Position numbers and translations under genes: made by a program. From contig CACYDY010000172.1 of assembly GCA_902773245.1 (NCBI GenBank), positions 1 to 7,484 of the forward strand: a DNA stretch of 7,484 nucleotides. Reading direction: 5' to 3'. Numbering within the stretch: position 1 is the first letter of the stretch; each line of letters begins with the position of its first letter. This DNA comes from an uncultured Ruminococcus sp. Lineage in GTDB: Bacteria > Bacillota > Clostridia > Oscillospirales > Acutalibacteraceae. Positions 1-5,473 of the stretch are shown one piece after another. The notes below the pieces were generated by a model that saw only the letters and a list, made by a program, of their open reading frames with translations, made no database searches and was not told the DNA's origin.

Positions 1-100
1 ATTTGCTCATTTATAGCTAAAATCTGAATTTATAAAACCGAAAGACAAGCAATCACTGATTAAATCACGTCCTACGGACTTGGCACTCATCTTGTCTGCC
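1..100. other. Intergenic left edge, no gene seen
   Basis: AT-rich DNA beyond the end of the leucine-rich repeat gene. No credible reading frame was found. It contains the short repeat described separately (54-72), nested inside a 7-bp inverted repeat AGACAAG (43-49) / CTTGTCT (91-97). A neighbouring gene may lie further left, but nothing in these bases identifies it. Confidence 0.6.
54..72 (+). repeat. Short interspersed repeat, copy 1
   Basis: CACTGATTAAATCACGTCC occurs here and again at 3716-3737, where three extra bases (TCA) are inserted before CGTCC. The core TGATTAAATCA (57-67) is an 11-bp near-perfect palindrome. Copy 1 lies just past the terminator of the leucine-rich repeat gene. 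It may be the end of a small mobile repeat or a shared regulatory palindrome; the two copies alone cannot decide which. Confidence 0.5.
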
Positions 101-150
101 GAAAAACAAAAATACAGGCTCGGGCAATTGTTCCGACTGCCCAAGCCTGT
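101..150 (-). terminator. Intrinsic terminator of the LRR lipoprotein gene
   Basis: Read on the minus strand, a 13-bp stem (ACAGGCTTGGGCA, 150-138, with TGCCCGAGCCTGT, 126-114, one G-U pair) is followed by ATTTTTGTTTTT. The hairpin starts about 9 bases past the stop codon at 159-161. The plus strand also has a T-rich run after the hairpin (155-160), so it may work in both directions. Confidence 0.9.
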
Positions 151-158
151 AATATTTT

Positions 159-1334
159 TTATTCTTCCGTTATGGGAACAAGATCGTTTTGTTCTTCGTC
201 GTTCTCTTCGTCCTCGTTGTCCTCGTTGTCCTCGTCATCTTCTTCGTCTTTGTCGGAGTCATCATCGTCGGAATCCTCGTCAGAGTCCTTTTTGTTATCT
301 TTATCGGATGAAGCTTCTTTGTCACTGTCAAGATCGCTGTCAACGGTATTGTCGGGATTTAACATTTCAAGCTCGGCTTCCGTTTTCAGCTGCGAATGAA
401 TAACCTCACAATCCGGCAGCGCGCTCATGAGCTTTCCGACATTTTCCTGCGATACAATATAATCGCCCTCGATGTTGAGAGTTTCCAGTGTTTCAACCGA
501 AGAAAGCGGAGTTACGTCGCCGATACTGTCGTTAGTAAGAATTAATGTTGTCAGGTTTTCCATTTCGGAAAAGATCGAAACGTCTGTCAGAGCGGTGCTT
601 TCGGCGTAAAGTACCTTAAGCTTCTCAAGCGAAGCAATAGGAGTAAAGTCTTCAATATCGGGATTTTCGCCTATGTAAAGCTCTTCAAGCTCTTCAAGCT
701 CTTGAAGAACGCCAAGTCCGCTTATTCCCGATGAATGCAGATCAAGCACCTTCAGATTCTTTAATTCCGACAAAGCGCTGAATCCCATAATGTTGTTATA
801 ACTCAGATAAAGCTCTTGCAGATTTTTAAGATCAATGATCGCAGAAATATCCGAGATCGAGGTTTCGTCCACATAAAGCGTTTCAAGCTTGCTCAGTGAA
901 GATACAGCCGCAATGTCGCTGATCGGATTTTTTCCGAGATCCAGGTATGTAAGATTTTCAAGCGAGCCGACGGGCGAAATGTCAGCGATGTCATTCTGAG
1001 AAAGAGAGAGGATCTGCAGCTTTGTCAGCTTTGACAGCGGCGATATGTCCGAGATCTTGTTGTTGTTGAGAGTCAGCTTTTTTAATCCGCTCAGCTGAGA
1101 AATCTGAGAAAGATCGGAGATATCGCAGTTATCAAGTGTCAGCGAAGCAAGATTTTCACATTCCAGAAGCTCGCCGAAGGAAGTTATTTCTTTGTCACGG
1201 ACTGTGATCTCGGTAACGCTGTAGTCATATTTTGTTCCTGCAAAAACGAATGTTTTTTCGCCGCAGCCCGAAAGAGTCAGCATACCTGCGGCTATTGCTG
1301 CAGTAAGAACTGCCGAAATTAATTTTTTCATCAT
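159..1334 (-). CDS. Leucine-rich repeat (internalin-type) surface lipoprotein
   Basis: A 391-residue predicted exported lipoprotein. Residues 1-23 form a signal peptide (MMKK, then a hydrophobic core) ending in the lipobox LSGC, with C24 as the lipidated cysteine. Residues about 61-303 hold eleven consecutive leucine-rich units of 22 residues (one of 23), of the pattern xLxxLxLxxNxISDISPLxxL, as in internalins. Such repeats form a curved solenoid that usually binds a protein or glycan partner. Residues about 332-386 are an Asp/Glu/Ser-rich, probably disordered, strongly acidic tail encoded by GAY/GAR/TCN-rich low-complexity DNA. The start is the first of two adjacent ATGs: AGGAG lies 9 bases upstream (1344-1348). 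There is no LPXTG sorting signal, so anchoring is by the lipid. The gene is monocistronic, with its own terminator. The ligand is unknown; the LRR and lipoprotein calls are firm. Confidence 0.93.
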   Translation of the reverse strand: MMKKLISAVLTAAIAAGMLTLSGCGEKTFVFAGTKYDYSVTEITVRDKEITSFGELLECENLASLTLDNCDISDLSQISQLSGLKKLTLNNNKISDISPLSKLTKLQILSLSQNDIADISPVGSLENLTYLDLGKNPISDIAAVSSLSKLETLYVDETSISDISAIIDLKNLQELYLSYNNIMGFSALSELKNLKVLDLHSSGISGLGVLQELEELEELYIGENPDIEDFTPIASLEKLKVLYAESTALTDVSIFSEMENLTTLILTNDSIGDVTPLSSVETLETLNIEGDYIVSQENVGKLMSALPDCEVIHSQLKTEAELEMLNPDNTVDSDLDSDKEASSDKDNKKDSDEDSDDDDSDKDEEDDEDNEDNEDEENDEEQNDLVPITEE

Positions 1335-1434
1335 AAATTTCTACTCCTGTTATTAAATTATTACAACGTAACATCAGCATATTTCAAAATTCTTTTTGGC
1401 TGATATTTACATATGAATATACACACACTCTTAT

Positions 1435-1463
1435 TTTATAACATTTTTACATTTTTTGCAATA
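1435..1463 (-). promoter_or_regulatory. Possible promoter of the LRR lipoprotein gene
   Basis: On the minus strand, TGTTATAAA gives an extended -10 (TATAAA, 1440-1435). The -35 is weak: TATTGC (1463-1458), 17 bases upstream. It would give a leader of roughly 95 bases. The whole 1335-1621 spacer is AT-rich, so this call is tentative. Confidence 0.35.
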
Positions 1464-1520
1464 CGTAATATAAAATTCATTGTATCAAGACTTTGTTACA
1501 AAGTATTACAACATTTTAAG

Positions 1521-1550
1521 TTGACAGATCAAGGGAATATATTCTATAAT
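1521..1550 (+). promoter_or_regulatory. Consensus sigma-A promoter of the zinc-ribbon gene
   Basis: Perfect -35 TTGACA (1521-1526) and perfect -10 TATAAT (1545-1550), separated by 18 bases. Transcription would start near 1557, leaving a leader of about 65 bases with no clear structure. This is the strongest promoter in the window by sequence. Confidence 0.85.
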
Positions 1551-1609
1551 AATTAAGGTTATTTATTTTAGTTTTATGTTTTTTTCAGTCGAATAAACTG
1601 ATTTTTTGT

Positions 1610-1616
1610 GGAGGGG
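1610..1616 (+). promoter_or_regulatory. Ribosome-binding site that fixes a TTG start
   Basis: GGAGGGG lies 5 bases before TTG at 1622. The only nearby ATG (1630) is in another frame, and the TTG frame reads straight into a zinc ribbon, so TTG is the likely start codon. Confidence 0.75.
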
Positions 1617-1621
1617 TTAAT

Positions 1622-3223
1622 TTGTTAAAATGCAAGGTGTGTGGTACTGCAAATTCTTCGGATTCCTCCATTTGTGCAAAATGTGGAGCTGCTCTTAGTG
1701 ACAGCCGAAGAAACAGGAGTACCGAAAATGACAAAGAGATTTTCTCAAACACCGACGCCGAAGAGATGATAAAATCGGGGGATCAAAAGATTGATCTGTT
1801 TTCATCGGGAGAAAAGTACGACAAAGTACGCAAGGGCGCAGTGTTGAAAAAAATCTACAAACAGGAACAGGCAATGGGAGAGATTTCCACTCCCGAAATA
1901 GAGTCGGAGCCGGAAGAGATAAAACCGATAGTTATAAACAGGCAGTCAAGCTCGGATATTGTCGGTTCAAAAAAATACACGGGTGACAGAAAGCGGTATG
2001 AAGCTTCAAAAAACCGCAAAATTCCTACGAGAATAATCGAGCCTGTCGATTCTCAGCTTTTGGGTCATAAAATCAAACCGAATGTCGACATCAACAAACA
2101 GCCTGACGATGACGAAAAAGTCGAATTGAAACCGAGCGAACCTGTTGTCGGGATCAAAAAGAAGAATAAAACTTCTTCAAAGCCAAAAGCTGCAAACACA
2201 CAGAAAAACAACGGCGAAAACGTAAAAGCCGTTTCGGATAACCGTCAAAATTCCGAACGCAAAAAGAAAAGCACGCAGCCGCCGTCAAACAAAACAAAAG
2301 GCGAAGCCGCTGCGCCAAAGCAAAACGCCGATCCGAAAAAGAATGCAAACAGAAATCCGAAAAAAGAAATTACCGAGCCAAGGGCAGGTAAAATGCAGGT
2401 TTCCGAAAATGCGGCCGCCGTTAAAAAATCTTCAAACAATGTTTCGAAAAAAGAACGATCAGTTCAAAAAGGCAGTGCGGAGAATTATCACGAAAAGAAA
2501 ATTAAAGACGCAGCCGACACGGCAAAGATGTCTGAACCATCGAAACCGGCGGCAGATAGTTTAAACCGTCGGGAGAGCGCCGAACGCATAAAAGCGGAAA
2601 AACCAAAGTCCGCTCAACAAAAGCCAGCTAAATCCGACAGCGCAAAGGATTTGAGAAACGATCTTCCCAAATCGAGAAAAATAGAGCAACCGCCTAAAAA
2701 GCCTGTGGCAAAAGTCGGCGAAAACAAAAAAGCAAATGCCGAAAAGAACGAAAACACCGCCCGGCGCGCACAGCAGCCGTCAAGACAGCAGACTGTGGCT
2801 TTGAACAAAGACAAGCCCTATGTTCAAAAGAGCAAAAAACGCAGCTTGGCAGATTTTACGGAAAGCGATATTGATTCTCACAAAAATATTGCGGCTTTGT
2901 CATACATCGGGATACTGTTTTTGATCCCGTTTGCTTTCAGAAAAAGCTCGGACTTCTGCAAGGCGCACGCAAAACAGGGGATCGCAGTGTTTATTTATTC
3001 GCTTATTGTAAGCCTGGTAACCCTGACTGCCGTTGTTGGGCTGAAGGTTCTTTTGGTTTGGCAGCTTCACCTAAGCTTCAACATTTACAATATCGCTGCC
3101 GCAGCGGTATGCATATTTATGCTGATAATGCTGTTGGTTCCTGTTTTTTCGGGTGCCGTTTCGGCTTTCAGCGGGGAATACAGATCAGTTCCCATTGTTG
3201 GGAAATATGTCAATAAAAAGTAG
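1622..3223 (+). CDS. Zinc-ribbon membrane protein with a long basic linker
   Basis: A 533-residue protein starting at TTG. Residues 1-25 are a CxxC-x10-CxxC zinc ribbon (C4, C7, C18, C21). Residues about 30-407 are low-complexity, rich in Lys, Ala, Ser, Asn, Pro and Glu, net basic and probably disordered. Residues about 408-533 form a membrane domain with hydrophobic segments near 422-439, 453-480 and 488-516. It carries HAKQG before the second segment and AFSGEYRSVPIVGKY after the last. That pattern resembles small bacterial membrane domains of the DUF4870/Tic20-like kind, often found behind a zinc ribbon in Firmicutes. There is no signal peptide, so the ribbon and linker are probably cytoplasmic. 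It is transcribed alone, from its own promoter to its own terminator. The biochemical function is unknown; a regulatory or scaffold role at the membrane is only a guess. Confidence 0.88.
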   Translation: MLKCKVCGTANSSDSSICAKCGAALSDSRRNRSTENDKEIFSNTDAEEMIKSGDQKIDLFSSGEKYDKVRKGAVLKKIYKQEQAMGEISTPEIESEPEEIKPIVINRQSSSDIVGSKKYTGDRKRYEASKNRKIPTRIIEPVDSQLLGHKIKPNVDINKQPDDDEKVELKPSEPVVGIKKKNKTSSKPKAANTQKNNGENVKAVSDNRQNSERKKKSTQPPSNKTKGEAAAPKQNADPKKNANRNPKKEITEPRAGKMQVSENAAAVKKSSNNVSKKERSVQKGSAENYHEKKIKDAADTAKMSEPSKPAADSLNRRESAERIKAEKPKSAQQKPAKSDSAKDLRNDLPKSRKIEQPPKKPVAKVGENKKANAEKNENTARRAQQPSRQQTVALNKDKPYVQKSKKRSLADFTESDIDSHKNIAALSYIGILFLIPFAFRKSSDFCKAHAKQGIAVFIYSLIVSLVTLTAVVGLKVLLVWQLHLSFNIYNIAAAAVCIFMLIMLLVPVFSGAVSAFSGEYRSVPIVGKYVNKK

Positions 3224-3229
3224 CAAAAG

Positions 3230-3263
3230 ACGTCGCTTGGGGGGTTCCTTGGCGGCGTTTTTT
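3230..3263 (+). terminator. Intrinsic terminator after the zinc-ribbon gene
   Basis: ACGTCGC (3230-3236) pairs with GCGGCGT (3252-3258), seven pairs including one wobble. Further G-C/G-U pairing is possible in the loop, and a six-T run follows (3258-3263). It begins seven bases past the TAG stop. Confidence 0.75.
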
Positions 3264-3392
3264 GTGTTGATCGGTAGTTTGTGTTATAGAAATGAAATCA
3301 ATTTTGACACCGAAGAGCGGAGGCAAACTTAATTGTTGCAATAATGTAAGGCGGCATTACCTGCGGGTGTTCACCCGCCGCCCGGTAGGGGG
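3264..3392. other. Intergenic region upstream of the riboswitch promoter
   Basis: No credible gene. It contains a GC-rich hairpin, GCGGGTG (3363-3369) / CACCCGC (3372-3378), which outer GGCG (3350-3353) / CGCC (3379-3382) pairs could extend. No T-run follows, so it is not a normal terminator. ACTTAATTGTTGCAAT (3327-3342) recurs with two changes at 3396-3411, inside the promoter. Confidence 0.55.
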
Positions 3393-3411
3393 TTGACTTA
3401 ATTGAGGCAAT
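3327..3411 (+). repeat. Imperfect 16-bp direct repeat flanking and overlapping a promoter
   Basis: ACTTAATTGTTGCAAT (3327-3342) and ACTTAATTGAGGCAAT (3396-3411) match at 14 of 16 positions and are 69 bp apart. The second copy overlaps the end of the -35 and most of the spacer of the promoter at 3393-3421. That placement would suit a repressor that binds two sites. No known operator was recognised. Confidence 0.45.
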
Positions 3412-3421
3412 GTGTTATAGT
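3393..3421 (+). promoter_or_regulatory. Sigma-A promoter of the B12-riboswitch operon
   Basis: -35 TTGACT (3393-3398), a 17-base spacer, then -10 TATAGT (3416-3421) preceded by TGT, which gives an extended -10. Predicted transcription starts near 3428, about 15 bases before the first helix of the riboswitch. The spacing fits a leader that begins with the aptamer. Confidence 0.85.
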
Positions 3422-3442
3422 ATAGACTGTGAAAATTGAATA

Positions 3443-3683
3443 AGACATAAGGTGTCGGATATTTTTGTCTGTGTACAATCTTGATCCGATGAAAAGGGAA
3501 ACGGGTGAAACTAAGAAAACCGGCGGAGATCATACTCTGAATTTGAGATATCTTTGAGGTTGATCGTCATTCCCGTGCGAACTCGTCACCGTAATTAAGG
3601 AGTGCGAAAAGAATATGTCACTGAGAAATCGGGAAGACCTTTTCGTGCGTTGATAAATAAGTCGGGAGACCTGCCTTGTGTCT
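3443..3683 (+). ncRNA. Cobalamin (B12) riboswitch aptamer
   Basis: Senses a cobalamin in the transcript leader. P1 is a 10-bp helix, AGACATAAGG (3443-3452) with CCTTGTGTCT (3674-3683). P2 is TCGGAT (3455-3460) / ATCCGA (3484-3489). The conserved GAAAAGGGAA then ACGGGTGAAA (3491-3510) follows, and CTCGTCACCGTAA (3582-3594) matches the CCCGCNACUGUAA core. GTGCGAAAAG (3602-3611) pairs with CTTTTCGTGC (3639-3648), enclosing GTCACTG...CGGGAAGAC. The B12 box AGTCGGGAGACCTGCC (3660-3675) is nearly canonical. P4 closes as ACGGG (3501-3505) / CCCGT (3572-3576), but its loop holds about 58 extra bases (about 3511-3568), making the aptamer longer than the usual 200 or so. The family is clear; ligand preference (adenosyl- or other cobalamin) cannot be read by eye. 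Confidence 0.93.
3511..3568 (+). other. Extra arm inserted in the riboswitch P4 loop
   Basis: In ordinary cobalamin riboswitches the P4 hairpin is short: GGUGAAA, one or two bases, then the returning strand. Here UGAAA (3506-3510) and ATTCCCGT (3569-3576) are both intact but separated by 58 bases. The insert can fold on itself: AACC (3518-3521) / GGTT (3558-3561), GAGAT (3526-3530) / ATCTT (3550-3554), CTC (3535-3537) / GAG (3545-3547). The flanking core is preserved, so the aptamer may still function. Confidence 0.6.
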
Positions 3684-3715
3684 GTACACGAAATTTGGAA
3701 TATGCTTTAAGGAAC

Positions 3716-3737
3716 CACTGATTAAATCATCACGTCC
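3716..3737 (+). repeat. Short interspersed repeat, copy 2, inside the riboswitch leader
   Basis: CACTGATTAAATCA then TCA then CGTCC, matching the copy at 54-72 apart from the 3-base insertion. It lies between the aptamer and the terminator, in the loop of a possible hairpin formed by GAAATTTGGA (3690-3699) and TCCGAATTTC (3735-3744). It may be a small insertion in the expression platform or a conserved regulatory palindrome (TGATTAAATCA, 3719-3729). Confidence 0.5.
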
Positions 3738-3779
3738 GAATTTCAATGCCACGAGTAATTGGCAGTACGAAAACAACGG

Positions 3780-3810
3780 ATATGTGATCTGAAAAAACAG
3801 GATCGTATAT
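3780..3810 (+). promoter_or_regulatory. Leader hairpin before the riboswitch terminator
   Basis: ATATGTGATCT (3780-3790) can pair with GGATCGTATAT (3800-3810) over 11 positions, three of them G-U, with a short A-rich loop. GCGT (3811-3814) can also pair with ACGC (3826-3829), which would use up the 5' arm of the terminator. These are candidate parts of an antiterminator, inferred from pairing only. Confidence 0.45.
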
Positions 3811-3825
3811 GCGTTTTGCCGTGCT

Positions 3826-3857
3826 ACGCCTTTACGAAAAGTAAAGGTGTTTTTTTT
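3826..3857 (+). terminator. Riboswitch-controlled intrinsic terminator
   Basis: A 10-bp stem, ACGCCTTTAC (3826-3835) / GTAAAGGTGT (3841-3850), has a GAAAA loop and an eight-T run (3850-3857). It stands between the cobalamin aptamer and the first gene, the usual arrangement for B12-induced premature termination in Firmicutes. Cobalamin would thus switch the transporter operon off. The switching itself is inferred; the terminator is plain in the sequence. Confidence 0.9.
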
Positions 3858-3870
3858 CTGCAATGTTTCT

Positions 3871-3878
3871 TGGAGGTG
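3871..3878 (+). promoter_or_regulatory. Ribosome-binding site that fixes the NEAT-like gene start
   Basis: TGGAGGTG sits 7 bases before ATG at 3886. An in-frame GTG at 3847 lies inside the terminator hairpin, has no ribosome-binding site and would encode the T-run as FFF, so the ATG is preferred. Confidence 0.85.
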
Positions 3879-3885
3879 TTTGATA

Positions 3886-4326
3886 ATGCTTGAAAACGGC
3901 GAGTACGAAATAGACGTAAGCCTTGCAGGCGGAAGCGGAAGAGCTTCTGTCACAAGCCCGGCAAAGCTTTTTGTTTCGGACGGAAAAATGCAGGCTCAAA
4001 TCGAGTGGAGCAGTTCTAATTATGACTATATGGAGGTTGGAGGAGTGGATTATTACCCGATAAATACCGACGGTAATTCTACGTTTGTGATCGACGTTTC
4101 TTCTCTTGACACGGATATCCCCGTTAAGGCCGAAACACTCGCAATGAGTACGCCCCATATGATCGAGTACACTCTCAATTTTGATTCGCAGTCTGTCAGA
4201 TCGACCTCGGGCAATGGCGTTGTTTTTGTTTGTTCGGGCTGCGTTTTGGCGGCTGCCGTTGTGTTTGCCGTATTTATGTTTAAGAGAAAGAGAGCTTTGA
4301 GGAAATCAAATGATGAGGTTTTATAA
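3886..4326 (+). CDS. NEAT-like domain protein with C-terminal membrane anchor
   Basis: A 146-residue protein. Residues about 3-100 resemble a NEAT ('iron transport-associated') domain: DGEYEIDV-type first strand, SPAKLFVSDGKMQAQIEWSS, then DTDIPVKAETLAMSTPHMIEYTLNFD. NEAT domains on Gram-positive surfaces bind heme and pass it to ABC importers. In this eye alignment the heme-ligating YxxxY of the last hairpin is HxxxY here (H91, Y95), and the short helix that normally caps the heme is reduced to GGSGRAS. Residues about 112-132 are hydrophobic, followed by KRKRALRK, which predicts the C-terminus inside and the domain outside. Yet there is no signal peptide: the ribosome-binding site leads straight into MLENGEYEID. 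It is first in the riboswitch operon and overlaps the binding-protein gene by 17 bp. Inferred role: capturing a corrinoid (or heme) at the membrane and handing it to the adjacent importer. Confidence 0.85.
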   Translation: MLENGEYEIDVSLAGGSGRASVTSPAKLFVSDGKMQAQIEWSSSNYDYMEVGGVDYYPINTDGNSTFVIDVSSLDTDIPVKAETLAMSTPHMIEYTLNFDSQSVRSTSGNGVVFVCSGCVLAAAVVFAVFMFKRKRALRKSNDEVL

Positions 4327-5473
4327 ATCGTTTTCTTTGTGTCTTGCGGCTTTTTTGACGGCGTTTTTACTTGGGGGCTGTACTCGGGACAGCTCTATAC
4401 CGGATGATCATGTCACGATCGAGAATCATGAGTTTTTGGAGCGTGAGCAGCTTAAATATGCCGACAAATTTGCGATAGACCGCTATACCGACGGCTTTTC
4501 GGCAGTCTACACCGCAGCCGGAACACGCTGTCTGATCGTACCTCGGGGCGAATCGCCGCCTGAAAACCTGAATGAGAGTTATAAAATAATTTATTCTCCG
4601 ATAGAAAACGTTTATCTTGCGGCAACGTCTTCAATGTCGCTTTTTGACGCTTTGGACAGCGGCAGCGCCGTTCGATTTTCCGGTACCAAAGCGGAGGACT
4701 GGTATATTGATTACGCAAAAAATGCGCTCGAAAGCGGCAGCATGATCTATGCGGGGAAATACAGTCTGCCCGACTATGAGCTTCTGTTGTCAAATAAATG
4801 CAGCCTTGCCATAGAATCAACCATGATCGAGCATACCCCCGACGTAAAGGAAAAGCTTGAAGAACTGGGGATAACCGTATTTGTGGATTATTCAAGCTAT
4901 GAACAGCACCCCTTGGGGCGAAGCGAGTGGATAAAGGTCTACGGCGAAATGCTCGGTAAAAGCGATATTGCCGAAAGCGCTTTCAACGAACAGTCGGAAA
5001 TGATCGAAAACTTGAAAAAATCGGATACAAACAAGACTGCTGTGTTTTTTTACATAAACAGTTCCGGACAGTTTGTAACGAGAAAACCGGGAGATTACGT
5101 TTCAAAAATGATAGAGCTTTCGGGGGGCGAAAATGTATTTAAACACCTGGACGGAGAGGGATTTTCCACCGTAACGCTTGAAGGCGAGGAGTTCTGTGAA
5201 ACTGCAAGGGACGCAGATTTTATAATTTATAACAGCACGATCGGCGGCGAGGTTCAAAGCATTGAGCAGCTTTGTGAAAAAAGTCCCTTGCTCGAGGATT
5301 TTAAAGCCGTAAGGGAAAACAACGTCTGGTGTACCAAAAATAATCTTTTTCAGGAAACATTGAAATCGGGTTCGATAATTTTGGAGATGAACCTTATTTT
5401 TACAAATCAAACCGAAGGTGAGTCAATGGAGTTTTTATTTAAGCTGAAAGGCGGCGGCGAAAATGAAAGATAA
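4310..5473 (+). CDS. ABC transporter substrate-binding lipoprotein (BtuF/FecB type)
   Basis: A 387-residue binding protein of the periplasmic-binding-protein 2 superfamily (BtuF, FhuD, IsdE), which delivers a tetrapyrrole or siderophore to a FecCD-type permease. Residues 1-23 are a signal peptide with lipobox LGGC and lipidated C24, so it is tethered to the outer face of the membrane. The N-lobe runs to about residue 205 and ends at VDYSSYEQHPLGRSEWIK (193-209), a motif common in clostridial members. A helical bridge (about 210-240) leads to the C-lobe (about 243-365). The length suits the family. ATG at 4310 is followed at once by a second ATG; GAGGA (4299-4303) serves either. It overlaps the NEAT-like gene by 17 bp and the permease gene by 11 bp, so translation is probably coupled. 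The upstream B12 riboswitch makes a corrinoid the likeliest substrate; sequence alone does not exclude heme or a siderophore. Confidence 0.88.
   Translation: MMRFYKSFSLCLAAFLTAFLLGGCTRDSSIPDDHVTIENHEFLEREQLKYADKFAIDRYTDGFSAVYTAAGTRCLIVPRGESPPENLNESYKIIYSPIENVYLAATSSMSLFDALDSGSAVRFSGTKAEDWYIDYAKNALESGSMIYAGKYSLPDYELLLSNKCSLAIESTMIEHTPDVKEKLEELGITVFVDYSSYEQHPLGRSEWIKVYGEMLGKSDIAESAFNEQSEMIENLKKSDTNKTAVFFYINSSGQFVTRKPGDYVSKMIELSGGENVFKHLDGEGFSTVTLEGEEFCETARDADFIIYNSTIGGEVQSIEQLCEKSPLLEDFKAVRENNVWCTKNNLFQETLKSGSIILEMNLIFTNQTEGESMEFLFKLKGGGENER

Larger units (their letters stand above)
1335..1621. other. Divergent AT-rich intergenic region
   Basis: Spacer between two genes that point away from each other. 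It carries a strong rightward promoter (1521-1550), a weaker leftward candidate (1435-1463) and a 13-base palindrome CTTTGTTACAAAG (1491-1503) between them. The palindrome is a candidate operator. The 8-mer ATTACAAC occurs at about 1360 and 1505. No small gene or structured RNA was recognised. Confidence 0.6.

Noticed and set aside
172..399. Serine-rich plus-strand reading frame opposite the LRR gene
   Set aside because: It is the antisense of the acidic Asp/Glu tail, whose low-complexity codons read as serine on the other strand.
3350..3382. GC-rich hairpin as a second terminator for the zinc-ribbon gene
   Set aside because: No T-run follows it, and a better terminator already lies directly after that gene.
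3847..3885. Upstream GTG start for the NEAT-like gene, adding 13 residues
   Set aside because: It lies inside the terminator stem and T-run, has no ribosome-binding site, and the added residues do not form a signal peptide. The ATG at 3886 has an excellent ribosome-binding site.
3618..4158. Minus-strand reading frames over the leader and NEAT-like gene
   Set aside because: They run through the riboswitch, the terminator and a clear plus-strand gene, and show no recognisable domain or ribosome-binding site.
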